Below are positions 58,510 through 64,000 of a stretch of 64,000 nucleotides of DNA, piece after piece. The position numbers were made by a program, and so were the translations under genes. The stretch's first letter is position 1; each line of letters begins with the position of its first letter. This stretch comes from DATDAH01 sp963845425 (lineage in GTDB: Bacteria; Actinomycetota; Acidimicrobiia; Acidimicrobiales; DATDAH01). The notes under the pieces are model-generated. The model did not search any database and was not told the DNA's origin. It saw only the letters and a program-made list of their open reading frames with translations. The stretch spans positions 62,001 through 126,000 of the forward strand of contig CAWJSC010000005.1 of NCBI GenBank assembly GCA_963845425.1, written 5' to 3'.

Positions 58510-59883
58510 TCAGGTGACCAGGCCGCGGACAGCTTCGCGGTCGGGTTTGCCGGCGGCGAGGGTGGGGATGGCGTCGACCAGGACGACGCGCTCGGGCCAG
58601 GTGAACTTGGTGGCGCCTTGCTCGGCGAACCAGCGCCGGCACTCGGCGAGGTCGAATGTCTCGTCGGCTTCGACCACCGCGACGACGCGTTCGCCCAACC
58701 GCTCGTCGGGCTCACCGACCACAACCGCGTGGCGGACCGACGGGTGGGCCTCGAGCACGGCCTCGACGGCGGCCACCGACACGTTCTCGCCGCCGCGGAT
58801 GATGACGTCCTTGAGGCGGCCGGTGATGGTGATCCAACCGTCGGCGTCGATGGTGGCCCGGTCGCCGGTGTGGAACCAGCCGTCGGTGACGGCCGCGGCG
58901 GTGGCGTCGGGATCGTCGTAGCCCACGAAGAGCTCGGGTCCGCTGACGAGGAGCTCGTCGTCAGCGCCGAGGCGGACTTGGACGACGCCGGTCGGTCGGC
59001 CGTCGGTGTCCCGGGCCCGCTCGGGCGGGTCGCCCTGGTGGGAGGTGGACACGGTGGGCGCTTCGGTCGAGCCGTAGGCCCGTTTCACGACCGCTCCCAG
59101 CCGCTCTGAGGCTTCGTCGACGAACGCGGGGGTCACCCCGGCTCCACCGGACGAGATGAGCCGTAACGACGCCACCCGTTCGGGGGAGAACCCGGGAGCG
59201 GCCATGAGGCCGATGAAGAACGTGGGCGGGCCGACCATGTAGGTGACGCCCTCGGTCTCGATGAGGTCCAGGGCGTGCTCCGGATCCCACTTGGCCATGA
59301 GCACGGACCGCATCCCGGCGACCTGAGCGACGAGGACGGCGTTGAGCAGACCGCTGATGTGGGCCAGCGGGGCGGGCATGAGGACCACGTCGTCGGCGGT
59401 GAGGCCGTGGACCTCGACCATCGTGCGGGCCTTGTAGGCCAGCGCCCGCTGGGTGTGCAGCACCCCCTTGGGCGCCCCCGACGACCCGGCGGTCCAGAGC
59501 ACGCAGGCCACGTCGCTCGCCTGCCCGGTCGTCGCGGCGGGGGGACCTTCGGGCAGGTCGTCGCCGGCGGCGAAGAACAGGTTCGGGTCGAGCCGGGCCA
59601 GGAGACGGGCCACCTCGGCGTCCCCGGCCATGTGGTGGATCGGCGCGGCCACCGCGCCCAGTCGCCAGCAGGCGCGGTAGAGGGCGACCACGTCCGGCCC
59701 GTTCGGCCGCTGCCAGGCCACGACGTCACCTCGCCCCACCCCCATCCCGTGCAAGCCGCCCGCCATGGCCGCCACCCCTGCCGCCGGCCCCAGCACGTCG
59801 TCCAGCGGCGGCAGGTCCCATGGCCCCCCGGGCCGGGTCCACTCGTCAGTCTGTGGGTGCACGAGGGTCGGGCGGAGCGTCAT
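58510..59883 (-). CDS. AMP-forming acyl-CoA synthetase, second
   Basis: 457 residues; short ligase. A3 is degenerate (WTAGSSGAPKGVLHT), later motifs are normal: YGSTEAPTVS, WFHTGDRATID, GRLKDVIIRGGENVSVAAVE, with the C-terminal lysine in LAAGKPDREAV. The N-terminal acyl domain is about 40 residues shorter than typical. AGGAGG lies about 8 bases before ATG 59883. Activates a carboxylic acid; acyl specificity unknown. Confidence 0.87.
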   Translation of the reverse strand: MTLRPTLVHPQTDEWTRPGGPWDLPPLDDVLGPAAGVAAMAGGLHGMGVGRGDVVAWQRPNGPDVVALYRACWRLGAVAAPIHHMAGDAEVARLLARLDPNLFFAAGDDLPEGPPAATTGQASDVACVLWTAGSSGAPKGVLHTQRALAYKARTMVEVHGLTADDVVLMPAPLAHISGLLNAVLVAQVAGMRSVLMAKWDPEHALDLIETEGVTYMVGPPTFFIGLMAAPGFSPERVASLRLISSGGAGVTPAFVDEASERLGAVVKRAYGSTEAPTVSTSHQGDPPERARDTDGRPTGVVQVRLGADDELLVSGPELFVGYDDPDATAAAVTDGWFHTGDRATIDADGWITITGRLKDVIIRGGENVSVAAVEAVLEAHPSVRHAVVVGEPDERLGERVVAVVEADETFDLAECRRWFAEQGATKFTWPERVVLVDAIPTLAAGKPDREAVRGLVT

Positions 59884-60010
59884 GACCCCGCCCTCCTGCC
59901 GCTGATCGGTCGGAAGGGCTCGACTTCTAGGCAGGCGGGGAAACGAGGCGGAGATACGGGGCTGACGGATCCGCCACCGGGTCGTCGACGCCCGCCCGGC
60001 CATTCGTGCA

Positions 60011-60100
60011 CGAATCCCACGTTGGGTGACGGCCTTCTCGAACTCGAGGAAATAGCTGTCGGAATCCGACAGCTATTGCCTCGAGATCGGTGGGATTTCG
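60011..60100. repeat. Large imperfect inverted repeat with 43-bp near-perfect core
   Basis: Core 60043-60085: CTCGAGG + AATAGCTGTCGGA against the complementary TCCGACAGCTATT + CCTCGAG, one mismatch pair. Outer arms CGAATCCCAC (60011-60020) and GTGGGATTTCG (60090-60100). More A+T-rich than the flanks. Confidence 0.8.
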
Positions 60101-60158
60101 GCTTGTGGGGCCTCTCGGCCTGGCGATCGCCACGCAGCGTGAGATCCAAGACCCGACC

Positions 60159-60218
60159 TGCCCCCGATGACCAGTGACCCGATCCCACGCCCCCGTGGTT
60201 GCCTCGGTTCGTCCGGCA
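60159..60218. repeat. Second intergenic repeat, copy B
   Basis: Begins TGCCCCCGATGACCAGTGAC and continues CCGATCCCACGCCCCCGTGG; alignable to copy A at 22021 over about 60 bases. Confidence 0.5.
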
Positions 60219-60230
60219 GGACCGCTGGCC

Positions 60231-60265
60231 TGCCCCCGACGGCGAGCGGCCCGACCCCACGCACC
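60231..60265. repeat. Second intergenic repeat, copy C
   Basis: TGCCCCCGACGGCGAGCGGC then CCGACCCCACGCACC, 72 bases after copy B and ending 10 bases before the aldo/keto reductase stop. Confidence 0.5.
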
Positions 60266-60274
60266 GGGGGGCGG

Positions 60275-61552
60275 TCACGTCCATGGGAGGAAGGACCTCG
60301 TGCGCCAGTAGTCCATGGGCTCTTCGAGGAAGTTCTCGAAGACCTTGGCCATCCGAGGGGTCCAGTCGTCCACCACAGCCACGGCGCGCAGGTTGGACTT
60401 GAGCTGGTCCGGCGTGGCCGCGCCGCTGAGGACGACGTGGCTCCAGGGCTGGGCCAGGGCGGCGGCGATGGCGGCGGCATCCAGGCCGACGCCCAGGGCG
60501 TCGGCGGCGTCGCCCAGGGCCTCGACCATCTCCTGGTCGCCGTCGAGACGGTTGCGTTCGGTCAGCCGGCCGTTGGCGACGGCCTCCTTCACGATCACGC
60601 CGATGCCCTCGTAGGCCGCTTCGGCCAGCGCCTCCTCGGCTGAGGTCTCCAGCAGGTTCCACGTGGCCTGGACCGTCTCGAACAGGAAGCGGCCGTCGTA
60701 CTCGATCTCCATCGAGCGTCGGATGAGGTCGCGCTGCGCCGTCCCGCTGAACGTGATGCCGATGGCCACCCCCTGCTCCCGGATGGCGGCCAGCTCGTCG
60801 TGGACCTGGCGGTCGTCGAGCACGCCGCTGTCCCAGGTGGCGGAATGGATCTGGTACAGCGCCAAGCGGTCACCGAGCAGACCGTGGCTCTCGACCCACT
60901 GATGGCGCAGGTGGCCGACCGAGTGCTCCTTGGTCTCGTGCGGACCGGGCGGGTCGACCTGCCAGTCGGCGGTGTACTCGTAGCCCCACTTGGAGCTGAC
61001 GGTCAGGTCCTCCCGCCCCAGCTCCCGCGCTTCCATCCACTGGGCCACGAACTCCTCGGCCCGGCCGTAGGACCGGGCCGTGTCGACGTGGCGCACGCCG
61101 TGCTCCCAGGCCGTGTCGAGCACGTCCACCGCCAGGGCCTGCACCGCGGCCACCGACCGGTCGGTGCCGAGGTCCTCACCGTGGCCGAGGTTGATGTAGG
61201 CGGGGCGGCCGATCGACGCCGTGCCCAGCCCGATGGGGGTCACCCGCAGGCCCGAGCGCCCGAGATCGACCAGGCCCATCCCGTCGGGTCGGTCCTGACG
61301 GAGGGCGTCGACCTGGCGGACGGGGTCCCAGCCCTCCGGCTTCGGTCGGGTCGACTGCCACGCCATGCCGCCGGTGATCCACCCCAGGCGCAACGCCTCG
61401 TGGAGGACGTCCCGGGCCTCGTCGATCCCGTCAGCCCGGTCATCGACGCCGAACTGCGTGCCACACGACGGGCAGGTCTCTCGGGACCCCCCCTGGTCCG
61501 ACCACGGCGGCTCGGTCAGTTCCGGGAAACCGCAGACGGGGCAGGTGGACAC
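60275..61552 (-). CDS. Aldo/keto reductase fused to an N-terminal zinc-ribbon domain
   Basis: 425 residues in one frame. Residues 1-75 hold two CxxC pairs (CPVCGFPELTEPPW and CPSCGTQFGVDD) of a cysteine-rich small-protein family that normally stands alone. From about 95 an aldo/keto reductase follows: MGLVDLGRSGLRVTPIGLGTASIG, HVDTARSYGRAEEFVAQW (Asp and Tyr of the tetrad), VSSKWGYEY (Lys) and LYQIHSATW (His). The barrel is complete. GTG 61552 precedes the first zinc pair. A two-gene reading with a start at the Met before GLVDL is possible, but no stop separates the parts. Confidence 0.85.
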   Translation of the reverse strand: MSTCPVCGFPELTEPPWSDQGGSRETCPSCGTQFGVDDRADGIDEARDVLHEALRLGWITGGMAWQSTRPKPEGWDPVRQVDALRQDRPDGMGLVDLGRSGLRVTPIGLGTASIGRPAYINLGHGEDLGTDRSVAAVQALAVDVLDTAWEHGVRHVDTARSYGRAEEFVAQWMEARELGREDLTVSSKWGYEYTADWQVDPPGPHETKEHSVGHLRHQWVESHGLLGDRLALYQIHSATWDSGVLDDRQVHDELAAIREQGVAIGITFSGTAQRDLIRRSMEIEYDGRFLFETVQATWNLLETSAEEALAEAAYEGIGVIVKEAVANGRLTERNRLDGDQEMVEALGDAADALGVGLDAAAIAAALAQPWSHVVLSGAATPDQLKSNLRAVAVVDDWTPRMAKVFENFLEEPMDYWRTRSFLPWT

Positions 61553-61574
61553 GGGCCCGACGCTACGACCTTCC

Positions 61575-61592
61575 CGTTCGGGCGCCAGAACG
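61575..61592. repeat. Decayed hairpin copy R8 (CGTTCTGG family)
   Basis: CGTTC joined directly to GGGCGCCAGAACG: an intact right arm and a truncated left arm, as after an internal deletion. It lies 5 bases beyond the alcohol dehydrogenase stop. Confidence 0.6.
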
Positions 61593-61596
61593 AGGG

Positions 61597-62826
61597 TCAG
61601 CGGAAGTCGAAGGCGACCTTCACGGCACCGGAGGTGCCCTGGTCGGCGCAGGCGGCGAGGGCGTCGCGCCACTGCTCGAGCCGGAAGGTGTGGGTCAGCA
61701 TGCCGGTGAGGTCGATGCGGCCGGCCTGCACCAGGTCGAGGTAGTGGGCGATGCCGTGCTGGCGCACGCCGTCGACCTCCTCGACGCCGAAGGCATTGGA
61801 GCCGACCAGGCGCAGCTCCTTGAAGTACCAGGGGGTCCACTCGAACCGGGCGGGTGACGACACCCCCATCTGCACCAGCGTGCCGCGCTCCCGCAGGACG
61901 CGGATGCCGACCTCGACGGTCTCGGGCGAGCCGACCGTGTCATAGATCACGTCGATCCCGCCGGGGTGGCAGGTGGGCAGGCCGTCCCAGGGCGTGCGGA
62001 GGACGCCGCCGGACCAGTCGGCCAGGGCCTCGACCAGGTCCAGTCGGGGCTCGGGGACGAACACCGTCAGCCCGCGCTGCTCGGCCAGCGCGGCCTGCTG
62101 GGGGAAGCGGGCCACGACGCCGACCTCGACCGACGGGTGCAGCGCGGCCAGGATCGCCCCCGCGGTCGTGCCCAGCGCACCGGCGCCGTAGACGACCGCC
62201 CGGCCGCCGTCGGGGGGCGGGTTCCGGGTGATGGCGTGCAGCGAGACGGCGAAGGGGTCGCCCAGGACAGCGACCTCATCGCCGACGTCGTCCGGGACCG
62301 GGATGGCCATCAGCTTGTGGGCCGGGAGGAACTCGGCGAAGCCGCCCGAGGCGTCCGAGGAGTTGCCCGTGTGGATGCCCGCGGTGAGACGCCCGTCGTT
62401 GAAGTTCCAGCAGAGGTTGTAGTCCCCGTCCCCACAGGCCGCGCAGACCGGGTCGATCCCCCGGGGCGCACACGACAGCCACGGGTTGAGCACCACCCGT
62501 TGGCCCGGTTCCAGGCCGGCCTCGGGACCGGCTTCGGCGACGGTGGCCACCACCTCGTGGCCCATCACCTGGGGGAAGGAGATGAAGGCGGTCATCGGGT
62601 TGTCGCCCGCGTCCGAGTCGAAGTCGAGCAGCGCCTGCTTGGCGTCGGAGCCGCAGATGCCGGTCAGGCGGGTCCGCAGCACCGCCCAGTCCGCCCCGAA
62701 CAGCTTCGGCGGATCGACGTCCTGCAGGGCCATGGGGGTCGTGGCCAGGTTCTGCAGCAGGCGGGGGGCGTCCGCCGGCGGGGGGTCGACGGCCTCGGGC
62801 GTCACCCCGAACACCAGCGCCTTCAC
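61597..62826 (-). CDS. Zinc-dependent alcohol dehydrogenase (MDR superfamily)
   Basis: 409 residues. Catalytic zinc ligands are in GICGSDAK and GHEV; the structural zinc lobe is CAACGDGDYNLC (with an upstream Cys in LSCAPRG). The NAD fold reads VVYGAGALGTTAGAILAAL. A longer insertion (about 340-370) with DWSGGVLRTPWDGLPTCHPGGIDVIYDTVG is characteristic of a subgroup near SDR genes. GTG 62826 overlaps the upstream SDR stop by 4 bases. It oxidises an alcohol or reduces an aldehyde of unknown identity. Confidence 0.88.
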   Translation of the reverse strand: MKALVFGVTPEAVDPPPADAPRLLQNLATTPMALQDVDPPKLFGADWAVLRTRLTGICGSDAKQALLDFDSDAGDNPMTAFISFPQVMGHEVVATVAEAGPEAGLEPGQRVVLNPWLSCAPRGIDPVCAACGDGDYNLCWNFNDGRLTAGIHTGNSSDASGGFAEFLPAHKLMAIPVPDDVGDEVAVLGDPFAVSLHAITRNPPPDGGRAVVYGAGALGTTAGAILAALHPSVEVGVVARFPQQAALAEQRGLTVFVPEPRLDLVEALADWSGGVLRTPWDGLPTCHPGGIDVIYDTVGSPETVEVGIRVLRERGTLVQMGVSSPARFEWTPWYFKELRLVGSNAFGVEEVDGVRQHGIAHYLDLVQAGRIDLTGMLTHTFRLEQWRDALAACADQGTSGAVKVAFDFR

Positions 62827-63611
62827 GGTTCTGGCTCCGAAGGGCGCCGCATCGCCTCCACCGACCCCGCCAGGAAGGTGTCGATGTCGCTGGTCTTGAA
62901 CTCGACCACGGCCTTCAGGTCCGGCAGGTAGTGCTCGAAGCCCTCGCCCTCGATGGCGGCGACGATGCCTTCGGCCACGACCGAGGGCGGCTCCAGCGGC
63001 CCGTCGTACAGGGCGGGGTCGTTGTCGGGCTGGTCCCAGATCTCGGTGTCGATGGGCCCGGGCTGGATGAGCCGGACCTCGAGAGGCGTGTCCCAGAGGT
63101 CCAGGGCCATGGCCTCGCTCCACCCGCAGAGCGCGAACTTGGCGGCGCAGTAGGCCGCCTCGTGGGCGATGCCGATGCGCCCGCCGAGGGACGAGACGTT
63201 GACGATCGTGCCCCGCTGGCGTTCCAGCATCCCGGGCAGCAGGGCGAGGGTCATGCGCACGGGCGACTCGAGGTCGACCCGCATCGTCTGCTGGAAGTCG
63301 GCCACCGTCAGTTCGGTGACCATCCGGCGCTTGGGGATGGCGGCGTTGTTGATGAGGACGTCGACGGCGCCGAACGCCCCCTCCACCTCCAGGGCGCACT
63401 CCTCGGCGGCGGGAGGGTCGTCCAGGTCACAGACCCAGATCTGGGAGGCGGGGGAGTGGGGCTGGCACCGCCCCAACACGTCGAGCAGGCGGTCCTCCCG
63501 GCGGGCGACGAGGGCGACCCGGGCGCCGGCCTCGGCCAGGAGCGGCGCCAGTGCGGCGCCGATGCCCGAGGACGCCCCGGTCAACAGCACGGAAGCGCCG
63601 TCCAGCTTCAC
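62823..63611 (-). CDS. Short-chain dehydrogenase/reductase
   Basis: 262 residues. TGASSGIGAAL at 11-21, NNAAIPKRRM, catalytic Ser in NVSSLGGRIG and Tyr/Lys in YCAAKFAL. The C-terminal extension (YLPDLKAVVEFKTSDIDTFLAGSVEAM) is the kind found in SDRs linked to isoprenoid or sterol breakdown. GAGGAGA precedes GTG 63611. Operon with the zinc alcohol dehydrogenase. Confidence 0.87.
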   Translation of the reverse strand: MKLDGASVLLTGASSGIGAALAPLLAEAGARVALVARREDRLLDVLGRCQPHSPASQIWVCDLDDPPAAEECALEVEGAFGAVDVLINNAAIPKRRMVTELTVADFQQTMRVDLESPVRMTLALLPGMLERQRGTIVNVSSLGGRIGIAHEAAYCAAKFALCGWSEAMALDLWDTPLEVRLIQPGPIDTEIWDQPDNDPALYDGPLEPPSVVAEGIVAAIEGEGFEHYLPDLKAVVEFKTSDIDTFLAGSVEAMRRPSEPEP

Positions 63612-63675
63612 GATCGATCTCCTCGCGGGCGACCGACGGTGACAAGGGATCTTGCCGAAGGCGGAGCCGCGTGCT

Positions 63676-64000
63676 TCACGGCTGCTTCTGGAGGCTCTGC
63701 CAGTATTCGGCCGACCCACCGAGGAACTCCTGGAGGTTGGTGGCCTTGCCCGTGGCGAAGTCCTCGAAGTAGCCCGGCACGTAGACCTCGAAGGTCCCGG
63801 ACGCCAGCTGGTCGAGGACGGCGTCGACCACGATCCGGGGGTCCTCCGGCGCGATGTCAGCCTTCAGCGGGTCGTTGCCCGGGAGGCTGAACAGCTCGGT
63901 GTCGATCACGCCCGGGTTGACCACGTGGACCGAGACCGGCGAGTCCCAGACCTCGATGGCCAGGCACTCGCTGAAGGCGGTCACTGCGGCTTTGGAGGCG
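63676..64000 (-). CDS. Short-chain dehydrogenase/reductase, 5' end cut by window edge
   Basis: The last 107 codons of an SDR are visible. The frame enters at 64000 with ASKAAVTAFSECLAIEVW, so the catalytic Tyr lies just beyond the edge and its Lys is in ASK. The end is VVNPGVIDTELFS...FEVYVPGYFEDFATGKATNLQEFLGGSAEYWQSLQKQP, similar in C-terminal style to the neighbouring SDR. Probably a paralogue in the same operon (64-base gap). Confidence 0.85.
   Translation of the reverse strand, partial: ASKAAVTAFSECLAIEVWDSPVSVHVVNPGVIDTELFSLPGNDPLKADIAPEDPRIVVDAVLDQLASGTFEVYVPGYFEDFATGKATNLQEFLGGSAEYWQSLQKQP

Larger units (their letters stand above)
59884..60274. other. 391-bp non-coding gap with palindrome and repeats
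   Basis: Between the ligase start and the aldo/keto reductase stop. It contains the 90-bp inverted repeat (60011-60100) and copies B and C of the second intergenic repeat. No coding frame with coherent codon use is seen. Confidence 0.6.

Overview
The window is about 70% G+C, almost fully coding, with many GTG starts, 4-base start/stop overlaps and many promoters whose -10 hexamer lies 6-8 bases before the start codon (leaderless transcripts). Together with DUF2510, ZAS anti-sigma, Bfr/Bfd, EgtB/EgtD and a large stock of acyl-CoA dehydrogenases, CoA-transferases, thiolases and amidohydrolase_2 proteins, this suggests a heterotrophic actinobacterium, perhaps of the Acidimicrobiia. The lineage is inferred from style, not from a marker gene.

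Layout. 1-3.3 kb: hydantoinase/oxoprolinase hyuA-hyuB (hyuA cut by the left edge). 3.3-12.3 kb: a flavoprotein fusion, an FGGY kinase and an APC permease, divergent from a choline/ethanolamine-kinase-like gene and a dimethylglycine/sarcosine dehydrogenase-like flavoprotein. 12.3-16 kb: small Cys protein, ECF sigma with ZAS anti-sigma, a redoxin with in-frame UGA plus a bacterial SECIS-like hairpin, and a disulfide reductase. 16-18.8 kb: ergothioneine genes egtB-egtD behind a short Cys-containing leader ORF, then a DUF1801 remnant. 18.8-28.1 kb: class II aldolase, 2-hydroxyacid dehydrogenase, amidohydrolase, SDR, a one-chain ETF, a methyltransferase, a DUF2510 repeat protein and a P450. 28.1-36.4 kb: ECF sigma with a Gly-Pro-Pro repeat membrane protein, thioesterase, acyl-CoA dehydrogenase, FadD-like ligase, TetR regulator, two small-molecule genes, an iron-storage operon (small ORF-bfd-bfr) and a lipoprotein. 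36.4-64 kb: tandem CaiB protein, second amidohydrolase, ArsR-SulP pair, thiolases, ADP-forming acyl-CoA synthetase, RsgA, two divergent acyl-CoA dehydrogenase pairs, thiolase-DUF35-CoA-transferase cluster, ligase, aldo/keto reductase, alcohol dehydrogenase and two SDRs (the last cut by the right edge).

What ties it together. Seven promoter regions carry the same palindrome, TGACG-N3-GTGTCA inside ACCTGAC-N6-GTCAGGT. They control hyuBA, a 2-hydroxyacid dehydrogenase and amidohydrolase, the P450, the tandem CaiB protein and second amidohydrolase, ArsR-SulP, the acyl-CoA synthetase and thiolase, and a pair of acyl-CoA dehydrogenases. This looks like one regulon for import, CoA activation and beta-oxidation-like breakdown of an unknown carbon source. 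The genes resemble those of steroid or isoprenoid catabolism, but the substrate cannot be read from the sequence.

Second, a family of dispersed hairpins with arms CGTTCTGG...CCAGAACG occurs seven times plus one decayed copy, often touching start or stop codons, once in frame inside a gene, and once flanked by a 12-15 bp direct duplication. A second intergenic repeat and a 90-bp inverted repeat occupy the two longest non-coding gaps (21.7-22.1 and 59.9-60.3 kb). No tRNA, rRNA, CRISPR array, insertion sequence or prophage was seen.
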